A DNA stretch of 64,000 nt from Diadophis punctatus similis (Eukaryota > Chordata > Lepidosauria > Squamata > Dipsadidae). The stretch spans positions 52,263,359 to 52,327,358 of the forward strand of contig JALIGW010000001.1 in assembly GCA_023053685.1 (NCBI GenBank), read 5' to 3'. A program made the translations under genes and the position numbers. Under the pieces are notes generated by a model that was given only the letters and a program-made list of their open reading frames with translations, was not told the origin of the DNA and made no database searches. Of the stretch, positions 22,170 through 33,439 are shown one piece after another. Every line of letters starts with the position of its first letter. Position 1 is the stretch's first letter.

Positions 22170-24604
22170 TAATCTGTTTTAATTCTTGGCTTGACTCAGT
22201 TTTTGCTTCTGTTATAGTGAAATTCTCTGAATGCTGATTTGCACTCCTATTCAAGGTGAATTAAGCATTCCATTTTGATCACCAGCTTGCTTTCTGCAGA
22301 ATTCTCTTAAATCCCCTTTGTATTGGATTTCCTAAATTAGGACAAAATGTTTAATTCTTCATTACTCAATAAACACTAATATATGTGAGCTTGAGCTACA
22401 ATGCAATTAATTTTAGTGACTTTGCAGTCAGGAAACTAAATAAACACATATGTGAATTCTTGGGCTTAATTGAGTTGTAGATTCAGCTGTATGTTTTCTT
22501 TGGATGCACATTAAACAAAGTTGATGAGAATAGCAGCATGTTACTCTATTTTCCATGTAAATATAAAGGGACAAGAAGAAAAAGAATGCTGTGACACCAT
22601 ATATATTTATTAAATATTTAGGTTTATTAAAGCATGTATTTTTGAAGAGAGGACTCCATCTTTGTTGAGTAATCAAATAGATTTCAAAATCTTTAGATTT
22701 TTTGCTTCCTATAAAATGTGCCCATTGTGTACAAATGGAACCTATTGTGTGCCTGTTATATACAATGAAATCCTGGAGTCCTTGGTACTTGCAAACATTT
22801 CACAAGTTGACTCAGTGCTAGTGATTGTAGGGTTTGCTCCCTATTTATATGCACTACTCTTTCTGTGTTGATGGGTACCCTAGTAGACACATAGAGATAA
22901 ACCACATTTACACACCATTAAAAAAAAACCTAAGGGCGGAGGGAGACTAGAGCAAATTCTCTCTGGAAACCAACACACAGATAAATAGAGATTAACACCA
23001 CACAAACAATCAAGCAGAAAACAATATTCTAATCAAGCAACTACCTTGATTAGTGTACTCAAATATTTTCCACTGTAAACTACACATTGCCATGCCTGGA
23101 GTCCATATATAGGTCCAGATAGGAAGATAGAGGAGAAATATATACACATATATGTTGCAGATAATATCAAACTGCACTGAAACAAAATACATTTTCCAAA
23201 CAAATTCATTGTTTACATTAGGGACAAAACAAAAAGAGGTACATTGTCTAACAGAAACCTGATCCGGCAACATCATTCTGTTTTCCAAAGAGCCTCCTTA
23301 AACTTAAAAAGCATCTTTTTAGGGGATGTGCAGGTAGAAATTGAGGCAAGCATTAATTTGTTCATGTGCAAAATTACATGCTTGCAGACACCTGAAATTG
23401 CTCTTATGCAGCTACTGCTGTTTATACCAGCACCAATATAAAGTACTTTGAAAATTCCTCAAACCAATGAAATACAGAGGGACAAATGTTGTCCAATGGG
23501 GATGTGCAAAAATCAGGCCTTTGGACAGTGAAGAAATGTTAGAATCTGGATGTTGTGGCCTTTGGGGATCTGCCCAATTTAACTGGTAATTGATACAGGT
23601 TGTGTCCTGCTCAAGGATCTCTGCCCTGTGGTCTTTTCCTAAAAGCACCATTGTATTTGATCAAAGATTATTGCTTTCTGCCTTTCATCAGGAATTTGGT
23701 TTTCTATTCTATACATCCCTATGTTTGCTTTTATCTTAGAAACAATACATTTTAGCTAAATATTTGTGTTCTTTTGCATTCTGCTTTTTTTTTAAAGAAA
23801 CCCCTGAATAGAATTTAAAAAATAGCATAAATCATCAGTTTTTAATCTGGCAGGAAGTAGATAGTGGCCCATTAAACTTTCGTAATTAAATTTCCCCACT
23901 ACTCCCCCATATAACCATTATCTGAGATTTCTAATTAACACTAAAGGAGGGAGTCAGTTCAGATTGATGGGATCTATAGCCATCCCCTTTCATTTTAATG
24001 ACCTCTAATAAACTTTTATTGCTATTGATATTGATAATTACAATATACCCTTTAATCCTGCAATGTGATTCTAAGGGTCTTTTTTGAAAAAAATAATGAA
24101 AAAATATTACATTTAAAATTAAAGTAGGTTAGGTTACAGTAGTCCTTTAGAGAGGGAGGGACCATGCATATCTTCTCACAATTTTATAAAAATAGCCAAA
24201 GCAGTTAAATAGAAAACTGTGATGATGCAATGGATTGGGTTTAAGATGATCGACCTCTGCTTTTCACGTTTAGATTTTTTATGTATCTTCATAAACATAT
24301 TCATGTAGGGTTTTTCCTTCTTTCTTCTTGCAACATTCCTGATACGATTTGCCATTATCTTCTTTGAGGTATTTTTTTTTAACTTCTGAATCTAGTTAGC
24401 AGTTAAGTTCCTTGGTGACCCATCCAAGTGCTAATCAAGTCTGAACCTGCTAAGCTTTTTGGTATAAGCCAACTAGGGGATGTCATCTAGATGGCTATTA
24501 TTATAAAATGACAATAAATTGCATAAAATAAGTCAGTATTTTGCACCTTACTCTTAAAATCATTATGAAGAGAAAATTAAGCAATATGGGTGAAGAATAT
24601 GCAA
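22170..24604. other. No recognised feature
   Basis: AT-rich, apparently unique DNA with short ORFs only (up to 92 codons) and no recognisable domains, repeat ends or RNA genes. Confidence 0.3.
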
Positions 24605-24697
24605 GTATTCCCTGCTTAGTGACCATTTTATACCACAATCATTCTCTGTCACAACAGTGATAAAAAAAGTAATTGTTGCTAAATGAGGACTACCTGT
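24605..24697. repeat. Fragment of the GTAGTCCT-ended MITE
   Basis: The right part TGCTAAATGAGGACTACCTGTA, together with CTGCTTAGTGACCATTT on the left, matches the family represented more fully at 52403-52760. Only about 90 bp remain. A short CATA repeat follows. Confidence 0.5.
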
Positions 24698-25689
24698 ACA
24701 TACATACATAGTTTGGGACATATTACTGGAAATGAATGGGTATGAGGTAAATGTGGCATGTTTTGGTCCTATCTCTAGGAACTAAATTGAGAACATAAAT
24801 GTACACTTCACATCAGTAAATTCAGGCTACAGAAATAAAGCTGTTTTCCTTAATGAGCTCCCTACTTCAATTTAATGGCTGCCTTTTACCTCATCTAAAT
24901 GCAGACATCCACCAGGTATGAGTGAATATTGCTATTATTTAAAGTTTTCTGCTGATACATTTATAGCAAATGTGTTCTTATAATATATTGCCGTTATGAT
25001 AACCAAAAAGAAAAAGGAAGGAAAAGTAAGCCACTTGCAGTTAAGAGCCAATGTCTATTAATAGCATACGGGGGGGGGAGTCTGATTTTATAAACTGATC
25101 TTTCTGGAATGTGTGTGTGTGTATGTGTGTCAAAGTGTGCTGGCTCATTTACTCGAAAATGTATGTGTATATAGATCAGAAAAATAATAAGTGACAGTTG
25201 GATGAGATTAATGACTAATCTATGTCAACAAGTGTGCGTATGCATATAAAGGCCAGGTTTGCAGATCACACTACATGTGGCTTAGCATGACACGCACGAC
25301 TTGGAATAAACCCAAGATTTCACACTCTCCCCTTTTCTGAGTCGTAGACATTGAGAAACATTTACTTTACATTTCCTTCAAATCCAAGTTTCATTTTGAA
25401 TGATTAGGAGATGCTTTATCTATAACTTTGGACAAGTCACCTTCAAGCTATGGGTAAAGAAACTAGTTTGTTCATTCTTCAATTCATATACAACCATGAA
25501 CCAATTTAAAGGAAAATGAGACTCAGAATCATTGTGCCAACAGTTTAGGGGTTCAAGCTCTAACTAACTTCTCAGACTAGATGTCCAATAGGGAGGACAC
25601 CAGAACTTGCTCTGGGCCATGAGACAGTACTTGATAGAAACCAGTGGATTACTGGGCAGAATGGGCATGTGATACTGCTCAGCCCTTAT
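24698..25689. other. No recognised feature
   Basis: AT-rich sequence with a G9 run near 25070 and a short imperfect (TG)n at 25109-25130. No gene or repeat ends were identified. Confidence 0.3.
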
Positions 25690-25930
25690 AACTTTTTTTA
25701 GATTTTTAATTCCACTTTTTTATATACAACTCAAGGCCCCAAACATACCTAATATTCCTTCAACCTCTTATTGTCCCCACAGCAACAGTCATGTGGGGTG
25801 AGTTGAACTGACAGAGCATCTGACTGGCCCAAAGTCACCCAGCTGGTTTTTCATGCCTAAGGTGGAAGTAGAACTCACAGTTTCCTGATTTCTAGCCCAG
25901 TATCTTAACCACTTTACCAAACTGGATCTC
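25690..25930 (-). repeat. tRNA-derived reptile SINE, inverted
   Basis: On the minus strand the 5' part (about 25930 to 25800) has a tRNA-like head, and the plus-strand text includes GTCACCCAGCTGG and TTAACCACTTTACCAAACTGG, typical of a dispersed squamate SINE/L2-tailed repeat. The tail toward 25690 is T-rich on the plus strand. Pol III box matches are weak, so family naming is not attempted. Confidence 0.55.
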
Positions 25931-25931
25931 T

Positions 25932-26204
25932 TTATGGTAGGATTCAAATGTTTTACGACCAGTTCTGTGGGCGTGGCATGGATTGGTGGGCGTGGCAGGG
26001 GAAGGATACTGTAAAATCTCCATTCCCACCCCACTCGAGGGAAAGGTTACTGCAAAATCCCCATTTCCTCCCGATCAGCTGGGAGGCAGAGAATAGATGG
26101 GGGTGGGGCCAGTCAGAGGTGGTATTTACCGGTTCTCCAAACTACTCAAAATTTCCGCTACTGGTTCTCCAGAACTGGTCAGAACCTGCTGAATATCACC
26201 TCTG
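25932..26204. mobile_element. Non-autonomous hAT element, degenerate copy
   Basis: This belongs to the same family as 46983-47359. Shared segments are GGGCGTGGCAGGGGAAGGATACTG, split here as GGGCGTGGCAGG and GGAAGGATACTG, plus TCCATTCCCACCCCACTC and CTACTCAAAATTTCCGCTAC. The right end reads GAATATCACCTCTG. The left end is decayed and the 8-base flanks match at only 4 of 8, so the copy looks older than its relative. Confidence 0.65.
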
Positions 26205-26649
26205 GTCACTCCTGCCTAGAGGTGTGAAGAAAATAGATCATGCTTTTGTGTTGTCTGTGATGGAACTGTTGCATTTATCTCTTTCTTCCTCCTGCAACTC
26301 TGTAAGTATTTACCCTGCATGAAGCTCATCTTCAGAAGATGGCTCCAGATTCCTCTATCCTTTGAAGTGTGGAAGGCATTACAAATTAGTGAGGACAAAA
26401 TGTTGAAATATTAAAAACTGAAAAACAGTAGCCTTGCATAGAAATGAACAAAAACACAATGTATTTTCCTCTTACCAAATTAATATTAAGCCTAAGGCAT
26501 CATATAACTAAAAATTTGCAAGTGCCATAACACAAGGTAACTGTCTCCCAATTTTTTGGAATATTAGATTCATCAACATAGTACCACCTCATGCCAGGGA
26601 TTTCCCATACTCTTAAACAGTGCATGTGTCCACCCACTCACCCTCCAAA
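26205..26649. other. No recognised feature
   Basis: Low-complexity-poor, AT-rich spacer between the hAT copy and the CR1 element. No gene or repeat was recognised. Confidence 0.3.
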
Positions 26650-28530
26650 TTAATTCAAAAATAAAGGTGGAAGCTTTAAAAAGTGGTCAAAATCTTGGAG
26701 GTACACCAGCAAGAAAAAAGTAAAGGAAACAATTGGTCCATTGCTGGGAGAAAGTGGCAAGAAGGTGACAAGCAACAGGGAGAAAGCAGAGCTACTTAAC
26801 TCGTTTTTTGCATCTGTCTTTACACAAAGGGAAAAAACAGTCCAACCTATCAAAAACAGCACCACAAAAAACAGATTAGGAACACAAGTTAAAATAGGGA
26901 AGAAAATGGTAAGTGAACACATGTCTACCCTAGACGAGTTCAAACCACCAGGACAGGATGGATTACACCCCAAGGTTCTGAAGGAACTGGCAGACGAGAT
27001 CTCAGAACTACTGAACTATATCTTTCAAAGATCCTGGAGCACCAGGGAACTGCCAGAGGACTGGAAAAGAGCTGATATAGTTCCCATCTTCAAAAAAAAG
27101 GGGGGGGAATAGATCCAGGAAACTGCAGACCTATCAGCCTGACCTCAATACCAGGGAACATTCTGGAAAAGATAATCAAGAAACTAATCAACGAACACCT
27201 AGAAGCAAACAAAGTAATAACCAAAAGCCAACATGGGTTTGTCAAAAACAGATCATGCCAGACTAATCTTATTGCATTCTTTGACAAAGTGACAAAATTA
27301 GTGGACCAGAGGAATGCTGTCGATATAATTTACATGGACTTCAGTAAGGCATTTGATAAAGTAGACCATAACCTACTACTAGATAAAGTAGAAAATAAAG
27401 TAGAAAAATGTGGGTTAGACAGCAACACCACCAGATGGATTCGAAACTGGCTGACCAGCCGCACTCAACGTGTAGTACTCAATGGAACTGCATCTACATG
27501 GAGGGCAGTATGCAGTGGAGTACCCCAAGGCTCTGTTTTAGGCCCAGTACTCTTCAACATCTTCATCAATGACTTGGATGAGGGGATAGATGGGGAACTC
27601 ATCAAATTTGCAGATGACACCAAACTGGCAGGAATAGCCAACACTCCAGAAGATAGGCTCAAGATACAGAAGGATCTTAACAGACTTAAACATTGGGCGC
27701 TATCTAACAAAATGAAATTCAATGATGAAAAAAGTAAGGTTCTACATTTAGGCAAGAAAAACAAAATGCACAGGTACAGTATATGTGGTACCTTTCTCAA
27801 CAGTAGTAACTGTGAAAGGGATCTTGGAGTCCTAGTGGACAATCATTTAAATATGAGCCAGAAGTGTGCAGCAGCTGCCAAAAAAGCCAACACAGTTCTA
27901 GGCTGCATTAACAGGGAGATAGAATCAAGATCACGTGAAGTGTTAATACCACTTTATAATGCCTTGGTAAGGCCACACTTGTAATACTGCATTCAGTTTT
28001 GGTCGCCACGATGTAAAAAGGATGTTGAGATTCTAGAAAGAGTGCAGAGAAGAGCAACAAAGATAATTAGGGGACTAGAGGCTAAAACATATGAAGAACG
28101 GTTGCAGGAACTGGGTATGTCTAGTTTAATGAAAAGAAGGACTAGGAGAGACATGATAGCAGTGTTCCAATATCTCAGGGGTTGCCACAAAGAAGAGGGA
28201 GTCAAACTATTCTCCAAAGCACCTGAGGGTAGAACAAGAAGCAATGGGTGGAAACTAATCAAGGAGAGAAGCAACTTAGAACTAAGAAGAAATTTCCTGA
28301 CAGTTAGGACAATTAATCAGTGGAACAGCTTGCCTCCAGAAGTTGTGAATGCACCAACACTGGAAGTTTTAAAGAAGAGATTGGATAACCATTTGTCTGA
28401 AGTGGTGTAGGGTTCCTGCCTAAGTAGGGGGTTGGACTTGAAGACCTCCAAGGTCCCTTCCAACTATTCTATTCTATTCTATTCTATTCTATTCTATTCT
28501 ATTCTATTCTATTCTATTCTATTCTATTCT
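26650..28530 (+). pseudogene. 5'-truncated CR1 LINE with (TATTC)n tail
   Basis: Three plus-strand open stretches belong to one CR1 ORF2: 26650-27112 (KAELLNSFFASVF, then PPGQDGLHPKVLKELA), about 27112-27984 (GNCRPISLTS, YMDFSKAFDKVDH, GVPQGSVLGPVLFNIFIND and active-site FADDTKL at 27607-27627) and 27985-28410 (LERVQRRATKIIRGLEA, QWNSLPPEVVNAP). They are separated by a frameshift in an A8/G8 run near 27092-27107 and a single TAA at 27982-27984. The 3' UTR carries the CR1 signature CCTCCAAGGTCCCTTCCAAC and then about 13 TATTC units (28465-28530). The endonuclease domain is missing, so the copy is dead on arrival, yet it is only lightly decayed. Confidence 0.9.
28465..28530 (+). repeat. (TATTC)n microsatellite grown from the CR1 tail
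   Basis: About 13 perfect pentamers directly after the CR1 3' UTR. A shorter (ATTCT)n run ends the L3 tail at 53137-53156. This fits microsatellite seeding from LINE tails, described for snake CR1/L3 elements. Confidence 0.9.
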
Positions 28531-29774
28531 AATTAACTCACATGAAATGTCATTACTACTACATGAAACCACAAGGTGATTTTGTTGCTTGGTAATCACC
28601 CAAAACTTCAGATTTAGAGTGGGGAGGGGAAGATATAAAAGACTGCAGAGTTATTTAGCTCTAAAAAAGCTTGGTCACTCAGCTTTAAAATGCTCCTTTA
28701 CTGTTTTTCTTTCCTCTGCAACCATTAAAGCTGATCAATTGTTAAGGTAGATGGACCATTATGCATACCTACAATAGCTAAACACAGTCTGCTAACTGTC
28801 TTTGCTAGCTCACAAACACCTTCATCAACATTCTGGTCTGGCTATTAATAGCTGAGGTTAATTGAGTGATGTGATTTGAAATACTTTAAATGGACAAGGT
28901 AGCTAATGGAAGGCTTGCTGCAAACAAACCCAACCACTTAATTAACATTTTCTTTAGAGACCCTTCTTTGCATGCATCCTCTTCCTACTTTGGAAATTAG
29001 GAAGCTCTCTCCATAGACATAATTGCTGGCATTTTTTAAAAACAAAGATGAAAGTCATTTGGTAGCTCATGATTTCAAAATTTCTGATTGATTGATTGAT
29101 TTCCCTTTGGAGTTTTAAATCCTGCCTGCAGGTTTAATGTTTGCATTCTGTTTAAATTGGATTGTATTATTTTACTATCGTATTTTAAATCCTATTAAAA
29201 TCATTCATGATTTTTAAAACTAGAACAAGAATTCTATATTTCTGTAATTATGTTACAGGTTACATTAATTTCAGAAGCATGTTATAAATTGAGACTAATA
29301 TAATTCACATCAGCAAAAGGGACCTGTATTGCCAATTTAAATTTGGGGGGGGGGGACAAGGGGTCAATTTATACCATTCTGTTTCTAATATCTTAGTTTT
29401 TATCAAACCAATTTACTATGAATTTACATTAGAGAACAATGTGTTGCTCCACCCACATTAGATTCCAAATCAGAGATTAAATGTGAGCTGTATGTGTCTA
29501 AGAATAATTTCTCGATACCATTAAAAACCCCTAATTATTTTGAGACAGAGTATCTAATAATCTAGATGAGTGGTTTTTTAAAAATATGATACATAAATAA
29601 AATAAACAGCATAGCCTGTTGCAGAAAGTGGGGCATTTCCATTAAGGCAAAGTCTCCATTGGATACAACCTCATAGTTTGAATTGTTTCTGGTCCCAGAT
29701 TAGATCAAAGTTTCATCATACATCATAAAATATAATTAGCAATTATACAAGTATAGCTGTTATTTTCAAAAGTG
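28531..29774. other. No recognised feature
   Basis: AT-rich sequence with (GATT)n at 29085-29100 and a G11 run near 29345. No exon, gene or transposon end was recognised. Confidence 0.3.
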
Positions 29775-29998
29775 CCATCCATTTTTTTCTTTTTACGACC
29801 TTGTAATCCCTTTTATCGGGGTGGAGTCGGGGCAACTGAATGGAGCTGTATTTATTATGCCCTTCCTATTCGGAGTTCGCAGGAGATATTTTCTCTTTGC
29901 GCCAATAGAGAAACATCTGTCACAGCCTAGGATTGAACTCTCAACCTCCCGAGTGTGAGGCGAGTGTCTTATCTCTAGGCCATTGCACCACTCAAAAG
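29775..29998 (-). repeat. tRNA-derived SINE (Sauria-type), inverted
   Basis: The minus strand begins near 29998 with a tRNA-like head: plus-strand text TAGGATTGAACTCTCAACC contains the reverse of a pol III B box, and GTGAGGCGAGTGTCTTATC the A-box side. The middle part GTCGGGGCAACTGAATGGAG and a T-rich stretch at 29785 close the unit. The pattern matches common lizard/snake SINEs; the exact family is not assigned. Confidence 0.6.
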
Positions 29999-30116
29999 TA
30001 GCATCTAATAACTTAGTATACAACTCAAAATATACTAAGATTTCATTGGTCCCAATGAAATGCCTATTTTCCATGAAGCAATGAAGACTTGTATGCATAG
30101 AGCATGTGGTTTAGAG

Positions 30117-30878
30117 CAGCGGTCACCCACTGGTGGTCCGCGAGAAAATTTTGGTGGTCCGCAGGAAAATTATTTGCATTTTTATACTGCACTAAATCAG
30201 GGGGTCCTCAAACTACGGTCCCTGGGCCAGATACGTGCAATGAATGCTTGTGTTGCTGCAGAAAGTCTCCCCCTTCGGGGTCTTTTTGTGCAGGTCAGAG
30301 GGAGGCAGAAATTCCGACTTGGAGTCTGCTTCAGCCTCCTGGTGTGGGGCTTTTGGTGAAGGCTGGAGGGAAGTGCCATTGGTGGCAAAGAGCCGGAGGG
30401 CCTCATTCCAGTGGGACTGCATCATGGCCTGGAACTAGCTGACCATCTCAGCCCGCTGAGCCTCCAGGCGCCGGTACCTGGCCTTGCACTCCCACAGGTC
30501 TTCCCTCTGCTTGGAAAGCCTATGCTCGTAGTCCTCAGTGAGGTGCTTCTGCTGAGCCTCCTTCTCAGTCAGATCCAATATGAACTGAGCCAGCTGTTTT
30601 GCCAACTCTTTCTCCTGGTGGCTGCTTAGCTCCAACAACTGCTTCCTGTTGGGGCCCTAAGGAGCCCGGGTGGGCAGGCGAGGAGTGGCTGGGAGGGGTG
30701 AGTAGAGGCCGGCGAGGCACCCCTCGTGAATGACATCAAGTTGGCCACACCCACCTAATCATATGACCACCTAGCTATGTCCACCCAGCCAGGCATTAGG
30801 CAGATCATATTAGTGGTCCGCGGGATTTAAAATTATGAATGTAGTGATCACTAAGGTCAAAAAGGTTGGGGACCCCTG
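30117..30878. mobile_element. hAT element carrying a coiled-coil coding segment, 762 bp
   Basis: The ends are CAGCGGTCACCCACTGG on the left and CAGGGGTCCCCAACC from the right, with a perfect 8-bp duplication GTTTAGAG (30109-30116, 30879-30886). The outer parts repeat GTGGTCCGC modules. The interior is not transposase but a GC-rich block (about 30230-30655) readable on the minus strand as protein. A second hAT-like start (CAGGGGGTCCTCAAACTACGG, split as CAGGGGGTCC and TCAAACTACGG) lies at about 30199, so the element may be a composite. A truncated left end of the same family is at 47513. Confidence 0.85.
30230..30655 (-). pseudogene. Captured coiled-coil gene fragment inside a hAT
   Basis: One minus-strand frame stays open for about 140 codons with a single TAG, at about 30435-30437, where CAG would be the simple precursor. 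The first part is charged and heptad-like (ELAKQLAQFILDLTEKEAQ, EDYEHRLSKQREDLWECKAR, RLEAQRAEMVS). After the stop come FQAMMQSHWNEALRLFA and a Ser/Pro/Glu-rich tail. No intron signals interrupt it, so it derives from one exon or a processed transcript. The order coiled coil then MQSHWNEA recalls centrobin-type centrosomal proteins, but that is from memory and unverified. It lacks start, promoter and full length; no function is claimed. Confidence 0.6.
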
Positions 30879-30886
30879 GTTTAGAG

Positions 30887-31428
30887 CATGGAGGATTGAA
30901 GATTAGGTGGCCCATACATTGTGGTTGTCTTGTTTGGGGTTTATTCATGGAGTCCATTGTAGGATTTTATGTTTTATTGATGCTCTTTTTATTGCTTTTA
31001 ATAAGTTGTGAGCTATGGAGAGTTGTATTGCAAGATGAGTGATGATATAAATTACTGAACAAATAATGAATAAACACAATGTTTGAGAGAGTTGGAATTA
31101 GGGCTTTGTTTTGTTTACTTTTTAACCAACAAATAGAACGTTATTTTGATTCCCTAATGTAGCATGAACCATATTATAAAAGAGCCCCTGCGCTTGACAG
31201 CAAAAGTCATCCTTAATGGTAACGTTAGACCTTTAATGACAAAATCAGATTTGATTTTCACAATCTGAACAATGCAATTACGATCAATTTTAATGGGGGG
31301 CTTTGCAGAAAATTGCAAATTTCAAATAAATTGGCAAGTAGATCATTCTGCATTCTAACTTTAAGTTTTGTTTATTATGGTTGGACATACAGTCAGCCAG
31401 ATGTTTAAACTGCATTTGACATTTTTAT
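30887..31428. other. No recognised feature
   Basis: AT-rich spacer. The first 200 bases resemble L2/SINE tail debris (GTTGTGAGCTATGGAG near 31005). No gene is seen. Confidence 0.25.
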
Positions 31429-32260
31429 TCACCTATCGAGTTCTTTCCAAGGACCTGGGATAGCCAGATGTTCTTGTTTGATGGTGTTAAAGGTATTGTC
31501 GCAGGACGTAAGCTGTTCCAAATTAAGCTGTCTCTTGCAGTTGACTGATGGTGATTTTTCAGTGCTGATGGTTTTCAAGAGGTGCTCCAGATGTTTTGGG
31601 ATTGCACCCAAGGGATCTATTGCTATTGGTACTATATTTGCTTTCTTGAATTGATGTTGATCTGCTAGCCTCTGTCCAGTAATTTTTGATTCTGGATATT
31701 TTACTTCTCAGAACTGGTGCATTCTTTTCAGATATCCTCTTCTCATTGAATTGTAATCATAACAACATATCATCATCATTATTATTTCTAATCTTCATAT
31801 ATTTGCAATGGGTAAGCAACTTTTCTTCCAATACTCCTATAGCTGCTGGCCCTGGTTACTTAGCCAACAGCCCTATAGCCTATTTGCTAATATATGTCTG
31901 AGAACTCCAACACTGAGTATAGCCCTTGTTAACCCGAGCAATGACCAATCCAGTATGAGTTTCTGAAAATTATATCACACCATATTGTTTATGGAAGCAC
32001 TCTTCATCTGATGAAACCTGTCCAGTATGGTGAACCTCTGGCACAGGTCTCATCTTCTTTGGAACATTCTAGCTCCACAACCATGTCTAGGTAATGCTTC
32101 ACTGGGGATTATTTTCTATTAGTATTACCATTCACAACAATGTGAAATCACAGCTGCCAGTTCTTAGGTGATGTTGGACTTCATATGCATCAAGTTCTTC
32201 CCAAGAACCTAACCTGTGGTAAAGTATCTGTGGATTCAGGCAGTATTGCCTTTTGTAATT
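31429..32260 (-). pseudogene. Decayed non-LTR retrotransposon C-terminal fragment
   Basis: The minus-strand segment near 31429-31650 translates as PLGAIPKHLEHLLKTIS preceded by VPIAI, a motif familiar from the C-terminal part of dispersed reptile non-LTR reverse transcriptases. Similar but more broken sequence continues to about 32260. No RT core is recognisable. The clade is not assigned. Confidence 0.45.
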
Positions 32261-32699
32261 GGAAATGGAAATTTTGTCAATGCACAAATTTTCTTAGTAC
32301 CATCCAAGATTTTTTGGTATGGTATCCAGTCCCCTGATAACTACTAAAACTTCCATGGCCTGTTTACACCATAATCTTTCAACTTGGATTTTAAGTTCTT
32401 GATACACTGTGATCTTCTCCAATTCTTTGTCTCTTAGTATTGCCACATCAATTCTCCATACTTTATTTTTTCAACCATTGTTAAATGGGATGTGTTATGG
32501 GCCAAATTTTTACAAGCTTGTATTCAAAGATGCCACAATATTTTAACCTGTTCATTTTTTAAACTACTTTTTCAACTATATGTTCCTACCAATTTTTCAT
32601 TACTGGTACATAATAATTTTTATAAATCTTCCAGTGAATGCAGCAATCTAGCATTTGGCAATCACGTTCAGGGACACTGGTGAGACCATTCTGATTATC

Positions 32700-33380
32700 A
32701 GTGTCCCTAATTTGCTATTTTACCAATGATTTTACCTCCATAAGGACTAACTGATTTACAATTCAATTCAGGGGAAAGTCAGAGACTACATAATTCCTTG
32801 TATAAAGTTTTATATCAGTGAGATTGGTAGCTATTTGTCAATAGCAAAGGTAACAGCCCTGGCGGATCAAAGATAATTCTGAGCCACAAAAGTTAAAATC
32901 CTGTTCTTGTACCAGCCTTAATACTTGGGACATTAACTTCAAGTCTCAAAACCATATCAGAGGCACAGTTTGGAGGACAAAGTCCTAAGGATATTAGGTT
33001 TGTAAATGGGCCAAATTGAAGACCATACAATAATATGCAACCGTTTTAGCCATAAACAATTTAATTTGTACTAGTATGTAATTTGCCCCTTGCTGTCTAT
33101 AAAATCTGGTTATAGCTAATGCAGTAAGAGTGGCAGAAATAGCCTATTAAATTCTGAAGACTGAAAGACTATGCCCAAATATTTAAACCATTTAACTTGC
33201 TCTAGTTCATGAGAATCAATTATCCATTTATGCCTTGGTCTTTCATTGGAAAAAATAAAAGCTTTGAATTTATTGTATCTAATGACCAATTGTTCCTCTT
33301 TACAGTAAAATTCTTGGGACCAGCTTCATACCTATGTAACACAGGGAAATAAGAACTGCATCAACATAAAGGGAAACTAT
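32700..33380 (-). pseudogene. Decayed LINE RT fragment, minus strand
   Basis: Broken minus-strand translation gives SHELEQVKWF and similar pieces (around 33170-33300), which resemble the region after the catalytic box in LINEs such as the one at 4815-9605. Many stops occur. The assignment rests on short matches only. Confidence 0.35.
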
Positions 33381-33439
33381 AAGCTAGTTTGAGTGGGTGG
33401 GTATCAACTCTTTGGCTAATTTTAATTAGAGAATTAATG

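Noticed and set aside
28465..28530. CRISPR-like direct repeats
   Set aside because: Pentamer microsatellite without spacers in a vertebrate genome.
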